A DNA stretch of 64,000 nt from assembly GCA_034430175.1 (NCBI GenBank), contig DAOUFI010000001.1:186001-250000 (forward strand). Reading direction: 5' to 3'. This document shows, one piece after another, positions 26,075 to 35,023 of the stretch. The position numbers and the translations under genes were made by a program. The notes below the pieces were generated by a model. That model saw only the letters and a list, made by a program, of their open reading frames with translations. It made no database searches and was not told the origin of the DNA. This stretch comes from UBA6107 sp034430175 (lineage in GTDB: Bacteria > Chloroflexota > Anaerolineae > Anaerolineales > Anaerolineaceae). Each line of letters begins with the position of its first letter. Positions within the stretch are counted from its first letter, which is position 1.

Positions 26075-26659
26075 ATGGAAAAAATCGCGATCGGAAGATT
26101 ACTACGTTCAAGTATCACCGGCTGCGTAGTGGGCTGTAACCTGAGCCAGGCAAACACACCGGCTTTCGGACAGATGGTCTTGATCCCGCTCGACTCTAAA
26201 ACCAGCATCTACGGGTTGGTCTATGATATCCACGTCGACGACGACGGTCTGGTTCGGCAATTGGTCACGTCGAGCAATATCAGCGCGGCGGTGATTGAAG
26301 ATAACCGTGTCAACCGCAATGTGCCACTTGAAATGAGCGTGGTCTTCACGGGATATGAAAGCGATGGCAGGATCAGTCATCTGCTGCCGCCACGGCCGCC
26401 GCTGACTCTCGATTCGATCTATCCCTGTTCACCGGCAGAGCTGGCGCGTTTCACCGCCGATGGGTGCTTCGCCTATCTGCGTCACCTGCTGCGAGACGAG
26501 GAACTGCCCGTGGCGGAGTTGATTGCGGTGCACCTGCGCGAAGTGATCGCTACGAATCCCTCCAATGCAGCCGACGCGGTCGAGACAGTGATCGCTTTAC
26601 TCAAAGATGATTATCCGCAGTTGATGGACGTGCTCAGCGCGGTATCCGAAGTGTATTAG
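26075..26659 (+). CDS. HAS-barrel-like accessory protein of the NurA/HerA operon
   Basis: 194 residues. The N-terminal half (IGRLLRSSITGCVVGC ... SIYGLVYDI) shows the same strand pattern as the N-terminal barrel of the HerA protein next door (IGYVINGSLKANLFVR ... LFYGLVVDL), so it may be a free-standing HAS-barrel. The C-terminal half is helical. It lies 1 nt after nurA and 15 nt before herA. I do not recognise a named family; an adaptor between the two partners is an inference. Confidence 0.65.
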   Translation: MEKIAIGRLLRSSITGCVVGCNLSQANTPAFGQMVLIPLDSKTSIYGLVYDIHVDDDGLVRQLVTSSNISAAVIEDNRVNRNVPLEMSVVFTGYESDGRISHLLPPRPPLTLDSIYPCSPAELARFTADGCFAYLRHLLRDEELPVAELIAVHLREVIATNPSNAADAVETVIALLKDDYPQLMDVLSAVSEVY

Positions 26660-26674
26660 AGAGTGGAGAAAGCC

Positions 26675-28405
26675 ATGACAGCAAACGATCTTTCCAATCA
26701 AAATTCCGAGAGCCGCCAGGCCATCGGTTACGTCATCAATGGTTCGCTCAAAGCCAACTTATTCGTGCGCCTGACTGTGCCGGCCCAATCCGTGCAGGAG
26801 GGCGGTTTTGTCGTCCTCGAAAGCGGCGACTGGCTGTTCTACGGGCTGGTGGTCGATCTGCGCCTGGAGTCGCTCGATCCACGCTACGTGGAAGAAATGG
26901 CCATGCGCCGCCTTAGCCCGCGCGTGCGCGAACAGTTGAAAGAACAAACGCTTTTTACCAACCTTGAAGTGCTGCCCGCGCTCATGCTGGAACGAGGCCC
27001 GGAACCCGGCACGCCAGATTACGAGCAATGGCGTAAGGCACACCCAGAAGATCCAAGGCCGATGCCGATTAAAACCGTGCCGTTCCACCAGGCTCTGGCA
27101 CGACTGGCTACCGCCGGAGATGTGGCCGAGATCTTCGGCTCACCCGAGAAGGCAGGTAACTTTGTCATTGGCAGCACGCGCGAGCAGGATCACCCTGTCT
27201 GCGTCAACCTAGACAAATTTGTGCAGCGCAGTTCGGGTATCTTCGGCGCCACAGGCACTGGCAAGTCGTTCCTGACGCGCATTTTGCTGGCCGGGCTGAT
27301 CGAGCACAACGCCGCATCTGTGCTGGTGCTGGACATGCATAACGAGTACGGCTTCGACGACACCTCGTCCGATACGGGCGAGTCGGTGGCTGGATTGCGT
27401 TACAAGTTTCCAGCGCGGGTTCGTGTGGTTGGGTTAGGGCGGGCGACCACCATCCGCGGGAAGACGCCGGATTGGCACCTGGAAATCGATGAGACAGATA
27501 TCCAGCCGGTGGATATCGAATTATTGACGCGTGAGCTAAACTTGCGTGAGACCACCTCGACCACCCTGGACGCCTTACAGCACAGCTTTGGACCAAGGGA
27601 ATGGTTCAGCAGGTTCAAAGCGATGAAGGTTGGCTTGATGACCGAGGACGAAGACGGGAAAAAGATACCAGCACCGGGCAGCGTGGCTGCCTGGGCGAAC
27701 GAGGAGGGGGTAAACGTGGCGGCAGCCGAAGGGCTGCATTCCAAGCTGGGACGGGTATTCAACAAGCCGTATATCATGCGGCGCGGAGAAGACGACAAGA
27801 CTCCGGATGGTTTGAAGGAGATCCTCAAGGCGCTTCAAGCCGGACAGCACATTGTGCTCAGTTTTGGCGATTACGAGTCTGATCTGGATTATCTGCTGGT
27901 TTCCAATCTACTCACACGCAAGATTCGCGAAACATGGGAGGAAAGTACCAATGAGTTCCGCAGTCACGGTAAAAATGAGCCGCGACCGCTGGTAATTGCG
28001 GTCGAAGAAGCGCACAAGCTGCTCAACCGCGAGATGGCGGCGCAGACCTCTTTCAGCACTATCGCGCGTGAAATGCGCAAATATTACGTCACCCTGCTCA
28101 TCATCGATCAGCGGCCTTCGCAGATCTACGACGAGGTGATGTCGCAACTGGGCACGCGTGTCTCGGGCTGGCTGGGAGATGAAGCGGACATCGCGGCGGT
28201 GTTATCCGGGTTGGCGGGGCGGGAGGCGCTGCGCGGCATGCTGGCGCGCCTGCAGCCGAAAGAGGAAGCGCTGCTGCTGGGTTGGGGAGTTCCCATGCCG
28301 ATTCTCGTGCGTTCGCGCAGGTATGACGCCAAGTTCTGGCAGGAGCTGCTTGGGCGCGAGTCCGGTCGCTCTGTGGAGCAGAGCATGAAGGAATTGGGAT
28401 TTTAA
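26675..28405 (+). CDS. herA: HerA-like DNA translocase/helicase ATPase
   Basis: 576-residue FtsK/HerA-type ATPase that pumps DNA as a hexamer and works with NurA. An N-terminal HAS-barrel (about residues 15-90) is followed by the RecA-like core: Walker A GATGTGKS (Lys197) and Walker B LVIAVEEAHKLL, then LLIIDQRPSQI and a C-terminal arginine-rich region. I chose the ATG at 26675 (GTGGAGAAAG ribosome site); an in-frame GTG at 26663 is possible. Closes the three-gene operon. Confidence 0.88.
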   Translation: MTANDLSNQNSESRQAIGYVINGSLKANLFVRLTVPAQSVQEGGFVVLESGDWLFYGLVVDLRLESLDPRYVEEMAMRRLSPRVREQLKEQTLFTNLEVLPALMLERGPEPGTPDYEQWRKAHPEDPRPMPIKTVPFHQALARLATAGDVAEIFGSPEKAGNFVIGSTREQDHPVCVNLDKFVQRSSGIFGATGTGKSFLTRILLAGLIEHNAASVLVLDMHNEYGFDDTSSDTGESVAGLRYKFPARVRVVGLGRATTIRGKTPDWHLEIDETDIQPVDIELLTRELNLRETTSTTLDALQHSFGPREWFSRFKAMKVGLMTEDEDGKKIPAPGSVAAWANEEGVNVAAAEGLHSKLGRVFNKPYIMRRGEDDKTPDGLKEILKALQAGQHIVLSFGDYESDLDYLLVSNLLTRKIRETWEESTNEFRSHGKNEPRPLVIAVEEAHKLLNREMAAQTSFSTIAREMRKYYVTLLIIDQRPSQIYDEVMSQLGTRVSGWLGDEADIAAVLSGLAGREALRGMLARLQPKEEALLLGWGVPMPILVRSRRYDAKFWQELLGRESGRSVEQSMKELGF

Positions 28406-28411
28406 AAGCTT

Positions 28412-28488
28412 TCTCACGCAGAGTCGCGGAGCCCGCAGAGGAAACCTACTTTCAAAATTTCAAGCAGAGCCGCGGAGCACGCAGAGAA
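28412..28488 (+). repeat. Left inverted-repeat arms (two units) around GxxExxY gene 2
   Basis: Two related units, 28412-28441 and 28463-28488, built from words such as CACGCAGAG and GCGGAGC. Their reverse complements occur downstream at 28969-28999 and 29051-29081, so the gene between is bracketed by a double inverted repeat. Confidence 0.75.
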
Positions 28489-28549
28489 AACCTTTTCACT
28501 AATATCACTTTGAGAAAATTGATAGATATGCAAAACGAGGAGGGAGTAG

Positions 28550-28966
28550 ATGAGAAATATTGATGAGATTACTGGGTTGATTGTGGATGCAGCGGTTAAA
28601 TTGCATAAACGATTGGGGCCAGGTTTACTCGAATCTGTGTACGAAATGATATTGGAAAAGGATTTAATGGCAGCAGGTTTATCTGTTGAAAGGCAAAAGC
28701 CAATTTCGTTTGATTATGAAGGGATTCAATTCACGGATGCTTTCAGGATCGATCTTCTGGTAGAGAATTTGGTTATCGTCGAATTGAAATCAACTGAACA
28801 GTATTCTCCTGTTCATTCCAAGCAAGTTTTGACCTATTTGAAATTGATGAATCTACCAGTTGGCCTTCTCTTGAATTTTGGCGCACCAACGATGAAAGAT
28901 GGAATGAGACGTATCGTAAATGGATACGAGGCTGGTTCACTTTTGCCAGTAATAAATAAAAACTGA
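28550..28966 (+). CDS. GxxExxY family protein (second copy)
   Basis: 138 residues with the signature GLLESVY and the nuclease-like core RIDLLV...VIVELKS. Divergent in sequence from the copy at 1965-2417 but the same length class. The ATG at 28550 has a GGAGGGAG site. It sits alone between herA and a PAP2-like gene on the opposite strand and is enclosed by paired inverted repeats of CTCTGCG type on both sides. This suggests a self-contained cassette. Function unsettled. Confidence 0.88.
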   Translation: MRNIDEITGLIVDAAVKLHKRLGPGLLESVYEMILEKDLMAAGLSVERQKPISFDYEGIQFTDAFRIDLLVENLVIVELKSTEQYSPVHSKQVLTYLKLMNLPVGLLLNFGAPTMKDGMRRIVNGYEAGSLLPVINKN

Positions 28967-28968
28967 TC

Positions 28969-29081
28969 TTCTCTGCGTTCTCGGCGTCTCTGCGTGAGAG
29001 AAATTTGAACTTTTTAGCAAACTTAGCGATTTTCTCGGTTATTGAATATTCTCTATGCTCTCCGCGCCTCTGTGTGAGCGA
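28969..29081 (-). repeat. Right inverted-repeat arms (two units) around GxxExxY gene 2
   Basis: Units at 28969-28999 and 29051-29081 are near reverse complements of the left units. The first starts 3 nt after the GxxExxY stop; the second ends 5 nt before the stop of the divergent PAP2 gene. Confidence 0.75.
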
Positions 29082-29085
29082 GCCT

Positions 29086-29535
29086 TTATTTTGGCCAGAT
29101 GGCCCAGATTACGAGGGCGGTGACGATGCCGGTGAGGGTACCACCGATCACTTCAATGGGGGTGTGGCCAAGCATTTCCTTCAGCTCTTCTTGATCGATG
29201 GGTTTCCCCTGGAAGATCTCGTTGATGATCATATTGATGCGCTCGGCGTGGATGCCGGCCTGGCGGCGTACGCCGGCCGCGTCATACAGCACGACCATGG
29301 AAACGGCAATGGCCAGGGCAAAGGCTGAGGTGTCAAAGCCACTGAAGAGCCCGATCCCCAATGTGGTGGAGACCATCAGGGCTGCGTGCGAGCTGGGCAT
29401 GCCGCCGGTCCCGAAGGCCTGCACCAGGTTGATCTTCTTATGAATAAAGTAGTATGTGGGGATTTTTAAAATAGAAGCCGTGAGCCAGCCAGCCATACAG
29501 CATGCCAGTTCACCATAATTTATCCACCAACTCAT
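29086..29535 (-). CDS. Divergent PAP2 family membrane protein (DUF212)
   Basis: 149 residues, four to five helices. Family motifs: GGMPSSHAALMVSTT, YDAAGVRRQAG and the C-terminal LGHTPIEVIGGTLTGI, all typical of the DUF212 group related to acid phosphatase/vanadium haloperoxidase. Probably acts on a lipid phosphate. The start lies close to the xseB stop (29532), with which it overlaps by 4 nt, so it may be translated from the same message as xseA-xseB. Confidence 0.86.
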   Translation of the reverse strand: MSWWINYGELACCMAGWLTASILKIPTYYFIHKKINLVQAFGTGGMPSSHAALMVSTTLGIGLFSGFDTSAFALAIAVSMVVLYDAAGVRRQAGIHAERINMIINEIFQGKPIDQEELKEMLGHTPIEVIGGTLTGIVTALVIWAIWPK

Positions 29536-29774
29536 TGTTCGTTCTCCGGGGGGATGGGATTGAGGTTTGTCAGTTGCTGAACCTTCAGTTCAGCTTTTTC
29601 CAGCATCGCTGCGCAATACTGCGAGAGCTTCTGACCCCGTTCATAAAGCTTCATACTTTCTTCCAGGGGTTGCTGGTTGGCTTCAAGGCATGAAACGATT
29701 TCTTCCAGTTCCTTAAAAGCTTGTTCATAGGTCAAATGATCAAGACTTTCGTCCTGAGGTTTGCTCATGTTCAT
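29532..29774 (-). CDS. xseB: Exodeoxyribonuclease VII small subunit
   Basis: 80 residues. LTYEQAFKELEEIVSCLE and LEESMKLYERGQKLSQYC are the diagnostic helices of XseB. The first ATG (29774) overlaps the xseA stop as ATGA; a second ATG two codons later is also possible. Forms the exonuclease VII complex with XseA, degrading single-stranded DNA from both ends. Confidence 0.93.
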   Translation of the reverse strand: MNMSKPQDESLDHLTYEQAFKELEEIVSCLEANQQPLEESMKLYERGQKLSQYCAAMLEKAELKVQQLTNLNPIPPENEQ

Positions 29775-30997
29775 ACTCCTTTGCCCGGATCGGCGACCCG
29801 GGCGCTGAATTCACCATCGGATACTCTAATACTAACATGAGATTGCGGAATCGCCTGTTCCGTCCTTTTAATGATATTTCCCGAATCATCGCGAACGATA
29901 GCGTAGCCGCGCTGAAGCACTGCTTCGGGGTTGAGTGAATCAAGCAACTTGTGCGTGCCGCTTAAACGTGCCTGGGTGTGTAAAAGCATGCTTTGTACAG
30001 CAAGAAGAGAACGGGAAGTCAGGTCGTCCAGACGCTGGCGGCTTTGTTGAATGGTACGCTGGGGGGAAAGGCGGTCGAGAGCTCGCCGCAGTTCCGCCAG
30101 GCGCGAGGACTCCATTGCCAGGCGGGAAGATAGCGCACTGTCCAGTTCATCTGTCAATTGTTTGACACGAACAGCAAGTTCCGCCCGGTCCGGGGTGGCC
30201 AGCTCGGCTGCGGCAGTGGGGGTGGGAGCGCGCAGGTCGGCAGCAAAATCAGTCAGGGTGAAATCTGTCTCGTGACCCACACCGCTGATAATGGGGATCG
30301 GTGATTCCGCCACAGCGCGAACAACTCGTTCGTCGTTGAAACACCATAGGTCTTCGAGCGAGCCGCCTCCACGCGCCAGCAAGATGACCTCGATGCCGGG
30401 TTCACGGTACAGCCGCTGTAATGCCGTGACGATCTCCGCCGGGGCGGCATCTCCCTGAACCGCCGCGGGGGAGATGATTACCTTTAACAATGGATAGCGC
30501 CGGCGCAACGTATTTAATATATCCTGCAAGGCCGCACCGGATGGAGAAGTGACCACACCGATGACGGCTGGCACAGTGGGAATGGGGCGTTTACGCGCTT
30601 CTTCAAAGAGCCCTTCCTCTTCCAGTTTGGCTTTAAGGCGCATGAATTCCTGAAAGAGCGCGCCTTCACCCACCTGACGCACGCTGTCGACGTAGAGCTG
30701 GTACTGTCCGCCCTGTTCATAGATGCCGATAGAGCCGTGGGCTTCAAGCGCCATGCCGGGTTGTAAAGTGAACCGCAGGCGCATCACCTGTGGTTTCCAC
30801 ATAACGCACTTTAATGAAGCATTCTGATCTTTGAGAGTGAAATAAAGGTGCCCTGAAGCTGGATACGATGGATTGGATACTTCCCCCGATACCCAGACAT
30901 CACGCAAGATCTCATCGCTATCAAGCAACTCACGCAGATAGCGGGTGATTTCACCAACAGATAGTGTTGATACGGGAAAAAGGGAGCCTTGAAGCAT
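29771..30997 (-). CDS. xseA: Exodeoxyribonuclease VII large subunit
   Basis: 408 residues. N-terminal OB fold (VWVSGEVSNPSYPASGHLYFTLKD) and the central catalytic region with VIGVVTSPSGAALQDI, ARGGGSLEDLWCFNDE and GVGHETDFTLTDFAADLRAPTP segments typical of XseA; a long coiled coil follows. (Segments are quoted in separate pieces.) Followed by xseB with an ATGA overlap. Length is a little below the E. coli protein, as in many bacteria. Confidence 0.95.
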   Translation of the reverse strand: MLQGSLFPVSTLSVGEITRYLRELLDSDEILRDVWVSGEVSNPSYPASGHLYFTLKDQNASLKCVMWKPQVMRLRFTLQPGMALEAHGSIGIYEQGGQYQLYVDSVRQVGEGALFQEFMRLKAKLEEEGLFEEARKRPIPTVPAVIGVVTSPSGAALQDILNTLRRRYPLLKVIISPAAVQGDAAPAEIVTALQRLYREPGIEVILLARGGGSLEDLWCFNDERVVRAVAESPIPIISGVGHETDFTLTDFAADLRAPTPTAAAELATPDRAELAVRVKQLTDELDSALSSRLAMESSRLAELRRALDRLSPQRTIQQSRQRLDDLTSRSLLAVQSMLLHTQARLSGTHKLLDSLNPEAVLQRGYAIVRDDSGNIIKRTEQAIPQSHVSIRVSDGEFSARVADPGKGV

Positions 30998-31049
30998 AAT
31001 TCAAGCATACCTTCCTTACCATACCGTGTCAACAAAATAATAAATGAAT

Positions 31050-31080
31050 AATTCTCCAGTTGTCTGAAGACTGGAGAATT
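31050..31080 (-). terminator. Terminator downstream of CBS-domain gene
   Basis: Perfect 11-bp stem (31050-31060 with 31070-31080). It lies between the stop of the CBS gene and the xseA start on the same strand, so it separates the two units. Confidence 0.75.
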
Positions 31081-31098
31081 ATCACGCGCTACAGGAGG

Positions 31099-31935
31099 TT
31101 AGTTTAATTTTTGCAGCAACATCAAGAACAGATCGCTCTCGGTGATGATTCCCAACATTTGTTGTTTCTCATCCACCACTGGCAGGCAGTGAATTTTCTT
31201 TTCCAGCATAATCTTTGCTGCTTCGGTCAGTTCTGCGGTTGGCGCAATGGTGATCACGTTGCTGACCATCACCTTTTCGACTGGTTGGGCGAGCACTTTT
31301 GTTGAGGTTTCACTGCTGTTTTGCATGGCCGGGCGGGAGGGATCGCTGCTCATCAGGTCGGTGCGGGTGACCAGACCGATGATTTTTCCGCTTTCAATGA
31401 CCGGCAACGAGCGGATATGGTTGGCACCCATCAGGGTGTGAGCTTCCAGCAAGGTAGTCTGACGGGTCACCGTAACGACTTCATCGGTCATGTAATCAGC
31501 TACAATCACCTTTTTATCGAGTGATTGGTACATTTTGATAATAAAGCGTAGCAGATCTGAGCTGGTGAGAATTCCGATTAGCTTGTCATTCTCAAGCACT
31601 GGCAAAGCGTTGATTTTGTTTTCGAGCATGGTGCGGGTGGCATGAAGGATGGTGGCGTCGGGTGTAATAGTGATCACATTGGTTTTCATCACATCAGCGG
31701 CAGTCTCATCGGCAACATTGATGCCAAGGTTCCAGACTTCATTGCCCAGGATGGATAGATCCAGGCCGATCAGCACCAGGCGGTTGATCAACCCGACCAC
31801 CTTGTCACCTTGCATGATCGGTAACGCGCGAATGTGCCGTTCGTTGAAGATCTGACGAGCTTCGCTCAGCGGCATCTCTGGAGTACCGGTGATGACTGGT
31901 GATGTCATCCAATCTTTCACCAAAGAATACGTCAT
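31099..31935 (-). CDS. Four-CBS-domain protein
   Basis: 278 residues made of four CBS repeats (two Bateman modules) and nothing else. Each repeat has the usual pattern: VKDWMTSPVITGTPEMPL, ADVMKTNVITITPDATI, VADYMTDEVVTVTRQTTL and VEKVMVSNVITIAPTAEL. CBS pairs bind adenosyl ligands such as AMP, ATP or SAM and regulate partner proteins. No partner is fused or adjacent, so the target is unknown. Monocistronic by the terminator downstream. Confidence 0.9.
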   Translation of the reverse strand: MTYSLVKDWMTSPVITGTPEMPLSEARQIFNERHIRALPIMQGDKVVGLINRLVLIGLDLSILGNEVWNLGINVADETAADVMKTNVITITPDATILHATRTMLENKINALPVLENDKLIGILTSSDLLRFIIKMYQSLDKKVIVADYMTDEVVTVTRQTTLLEAHTLMGANHIRSLPVIESGKIIGLVTRTDLMSSDPSRPAMQNSSETSTKVLAQPVEKVMVSNVITIAPTAELTEAAKIMLEKKIHCLPVVDEKQQMLGIITESDLFLMLLQKLN

Positions 31936-32064
31936 GCAGTTCCCTCCGCAGGTGATAAGAACCTTCCTGCATTGTCAAGTGGTAGAAAAAGTATAGTTGA
32001 CATCTTTATTATTAACATCCCAATAAGCGTTCAACCTGTCTGCCCTTTATGGATGAGTCCATTT

Positions 32065-32083
32065 TCATCATTAATAATGATGA
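32065..32083 (-). terminator. Hairpin at 3' end of response-regulator gene
   Basis: TCATCATT pairs with AATGATGA around 3 nt, just past the response-regulator stop. A+T-rich and without a clear T-run, so only a possible terminator. Confidence 0.4.
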
Positions 32084-32087
32084 GGGC

Positions 32088-32768
32088 TCACTTATAGGGG
32101 CTGGGATGGGGCTCTTCATCAAATACAGTCACCACACCCGCGCGCATGGCGTAGATCACAGCCTGGGTGCGGCTGGATACCTGCAGCTTGGCAAGGATGC
32201 GACTGACATGCGAGTGCACCGTGGCGGAGCTGACCACCAGCAGTCGGGCGATCTCCTGATTGCTGTAGCCGTGCGCCATAAATTTCAGAACGTCCATTTC
32301 ACGCTCGGTGAGCTTTTCTATCAGACCTTCCTGTTCCTCGGTACCGCTGATCTGTTTGAGCACGTGGCCGACGATCGAAGGATGAAGCCAGGCCTCTCCA
32401 CGCGCCACCTGGTGGATGGCCTGCAGCAAGTCTTCTTTTTCAGCGTTCTTGAGGATATAACCAATGGCACCGGCGTTAAGGGCGGGCATCACTTTATCGT
32501 TGCTACTCAAACCGGAGAACATTACGATGTTAATCTCGGGGAGTTCATTCTTAATCCGGCGGGTGGCCTCGATGCCATCCATTTCTGGCATGGAAACATT
32601 CATCAAAATCACCTGCGGGTTAAGGTTTCTGGCCATTTCGATGGCTTGAAAACCATTATTTGCTACCCCAATAATGTTGATTTCTTCATGGTCCTGAAAC
32701 ATCGCCATCAACCCACTGACGACCACGGGGTAATCATCTACGATCAAAAGGCGAATCTTTCCGCTCAT
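32088..32768 (-). CDS. NarL/LuxR-type response regulator lacking the phosphoacceptor Asp
   Basis: 226 residues. Receiver domain with the acidic pair in LLIVDDYPVV and a C-terminal LuxR-type HTH (LTEREMDVLKFMAHGYSNQEIARLL). The phosphorylation site reads VILMNVSMPEMDG: the invariant Asp of LxDxxMPxMDG is Asn57 (codon at 32598-32600). It therefore probably acts without normal phosphorylation or is locked in one state. I chose the ATG at 32768 because of its GAGGA site. No kinase is adjacent. Confidence 0.9.
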   Translation of the reverse strand: MSGKIRLLIVDDYPVVVSGLMAMFQDHEEINIIGVANNGFQAIEMARNLNPQVILMNVSMPEMDGIEATRRIKNELPEINIVMFSGLSSNDKVMPALNAGAIGYILKNAEKEDLLQAIHQVARGEAWLHPSIVGHVLKQISGTEEQEGLIEKLTEREMDVLKFMAHGYSNQEIARLLVVSSATVHSHVSRILAKLQVSSRTQAVIYAMRAGVVTVFDEEPHPSPYK

Positions 32769-32930
32769 TGATTTTCCTCGGATTGTAAATGGTTGATGCG
32801 AATCATACACACTCCCAGAATTCGATCAGTTTTATGATTTTACCTTATTCTGCAGTCAAGTACATTCCATTCGTTCAACGTAAATAAGAAAAAAGTGTAA
32901 AATGAACTATCTAATTGTGGAGGAACGAAT

Positions 32931-33410
32931 ATGGAATCGATGTGGTCTCCCTGGCGGATGAAATACATCACAAATTATGAAAACCCCGGCAAGTGCGTTT
33001 TTTGCACAGCTCCGGAGATGAAAGATGGGCCAGAGAACCTGATCGTTCACCGCGGTAAGTTGGCTTATGTGATTCTCAACCGGTTTCCTTACACCAGCAG
33101 TCATGTCATGGTCGTTCCTTTTGAGCATCACCCCTCGCTCGACGCGTTAACACAGGAGATCCGAGCTGAAATGATGGAATTGGTCAACGAGACAATCAAG
33201 GTGATGCGCAAGGTTTACAAGCCACAAGGATTCAATGTGGGGATCAACCTGGGTGTAGCCGCTGGTGCTGGAATAGCGGAACATATGCACATCCATATCG
33301 TTCCGCGTTGGAACGGCGATACCAATTTCATGTCCACTGTTGGCGAGACCCGCGTCCTTCCTGAAGACCTGGAGACCACATACAACCGTCTGGCGCAGGC
33401 CTGGAAGTAG
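32931..33410 (+). CDS. HIT family nucleotide hydrolase/phosphorylase
   Basis: 159 residues. The histidine triad is EHMHIHIVPRW; the N-terminal WSPWRMKYI and the CVFC zinc-like pair are typical of Ap4A phosphorylase-like HIT proteins common in bacteria and actinomycetes. Acts on dinucleoside polyphosphates or nucleoside phosphoramidates. The ATG at 32931 follows GGAGGAACGA. Divergent from the response regulator gene. Confidence 0.92.
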   Translation: MESMWSPWRMKYITNYENPGKCVFCTAPEMKDGPENLIVHRGKLAYVILNRFPYTSSHVMVVPFEHHPSLDALTQEIRAEMMELVNETIKVMRKVYKPQGFNVGINLGVAAGAGIAEHMHIHIVPRWNGDTNFMSTVGETRVLPEDLETTYNRLAQAWK

Positions 33411-33499
33411 CTGACCAGTTTACGCGGTAAAAAGAAATGCTATAATTCCTGAACGAAAACTGATTTATTCGCAAACAATCCAATACACTCGAGGGCACC

Positions 33500-34993
33500 A
33501 TGACGTTCCTACAGATCGTTATACTCATCTTCGCAATTTTGCTGTTGATCGTCGCTTTTCTTTTGGTACGTACTTACCTTTCAGTCCAAAAAGCTACCCG
33601 AAAATCGGAGACCTGTTTACCAGGAGTGAATCTCCCCGAATTTAAAGCGGACGCAAAAATCACATCGAAACACCTTTCCAACCTGATCAAACAGGAAACG
33701 GTCACGCATGAAGATCCCTCTGAAAACGTGCCGGCGAACTTCGTGGCGTTGCACAAAGTGTTGGAAAAAGATTTCCCGCTGGTCCATAAGACCATGAAAA
33801 AAGAGGTCATTGGTGAAAACAACCTGCTCTTCACCTGGGTGGGTAAAGACAAGTCACTGGATCCTGTTCTCTTTGCGGCACATCAGGATGTCGTCCCGGC
33901 GGAACAGACCTCGCTCGATCAATGGACCTATCCTCCGTTCTCAGGCGAGATTGCCGACGGATTTATCTGGGGACGCGGCACGCTGGATATCAAATGCCAG
34001 TTGGTTTCATTAATGGAAGCCGCGGAAGCGTTGATTAAAAACGGGTACAAACCCGAACGGACAGTTATGTTCGGATTTGGCGCGGATGAAGAAGTGTTGG
34101 GTGTCGGCGCCAAACAGATCGTGGCAGCGCTCAAAGAACGCGGTGTGCACCTCGCGGCCATGGTGGATGAAGGGGGGTGTATCTATGATGGTATCATTCC
34201 GGGAATTAATGGATTGGCAGGTGTGATTGGCGTCGCGGAAAAGGGTTATCTCTCTCTGAGGGTTTGGGTAGATGGTGAAGCCGGACACTCTTCCACTCCT
34301 TCGAAAGACACGGCTACCGGCATCCTTGTTCACGCGCTCGACCGGCTGGTGAGACATCCCTTCCCAGCCAAAATTAGCGCGGTGACGAAGATGTTTGCCG
34401 ACCTTTCCGCGTCTGCTGGTTTTATCATGCAGATGGCTTTTGCCAATCTTTGGCTTTTTAGCGGCGTGGTCAAGAAAATCCTTCTGGAGCACGGCGAGAC
34501 AGCAGCCACCATCCGTACCACCACCGCGGTAACAATTCTGCGTGGCGGTGTGAAAGACAACATTCTGCCCGGCCATGCCGAAGCTGTGGTCAACCTGCGT
34601 ATCCTGCCGGGTGAAACCATTGCCAGTGTGTGTGACCGTATCCGCAAGACCATTGGCGATGACAGGGTTCATTTTGAGCCTTTACGTGGCAATGCGTGGG
34701 AAGCGTCGCCGGTATCACCGGATGACGTGCCGCAATATTTGCATATAGCCAGCGCCGCGAGGGAATTGTTCCCCGCGATGCCCTGCGCGCCATACATCAT
34801 GCTTGGTGGTTCGGACGCGCGAAATTATTACGAGATTTGTGAGCATGTCTATCGCTTCTCGCCTTTCGTCATGACTCCCTCCGACCTGGCGATGGTGCAC
34901 GGCATCAACGAGCGAATTTCAGAAGAAGCTTTCGCGCTGATGGTGGATTACTTCTATCGGTTGATCCCGAGATGGGCACAGAAAGAGATGTAA
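33500..34993 (+). CDS. M20 family metallopeptidase (carboxypeptidase S-like)
   Basis: 497 residues with an N-terminal hydrophobic helix (residues about 5-25, FLQIVILIFAILLLIVAFLL), so it is membrane-anchored. Metal-site motifs: FAAHQDVVPAE (His and Asp), GRGTLDIKCQL (second Asp), FGADEEVLGVGA (Glu pair) and LGGSDARNYYEI (late ligand region). These fit the carboxypeptidase S/PM20D1 branch that handles peptides or N-acyl amino acids. Followed by a strong hairpin. Confidence 0.9.
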   Translation: MTFLQIVILIFAILLLIVAFLLVRTYLSVQKATRKSETCLPGVNLPEFKADAKITSKHLSNLIKQETVTHEDPSENVPANFVALHKVLEKDFPLVHKTMKKEVIGENNLLFTWVGKDKSLDPVLFAAHQDVVPAEQTSLDQWTYPPFSGEIADGFIWGRGTLDIKCQLVSLMEAAEALIKNGYKPERTVMFGFGADEEVLGVGAKQIVAALKERGVHLAAMVDEGGCIYDGIIPGINGLAGVIGVAEKGYLSLRVWVDGEAGHSSTPSKDTATGILVHALDRLVRHPFPAKISAVTKMFADLSASAGFIMQMAFANLWLFSGVVKKILLEHGETAATIRTTTAVTILRGGVKDNILPGHAEAVVNLRILPGETIASVCDRIRKTIGDDRVHFEPLRGNAWEASPVSPDDVPQYLHIASAARELFPAMPCAPYIMLGGSDARNYYEICEHVYRFSPFVMTPSDLAMVHGINERISEEAFALMVDYFYRLIPRWAQKEM

Positions 34994-34997
34994 AATT

Positions 34998-35019
34998 ATC
35001 GGCCGGGCAACCGGCCGAT
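34998..35019. terminator. Terminator hairpin between convergent genes
   Basis: ATCGGCCGG pairs with CCGGCCGAT around a GCAA tetraloop, followed by TTTCTTT. Between the M20 peptidase stop and the convergent acetyltransferase gene. Confidence 0.85.
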
Positions 35020-35023
35020 TTCT

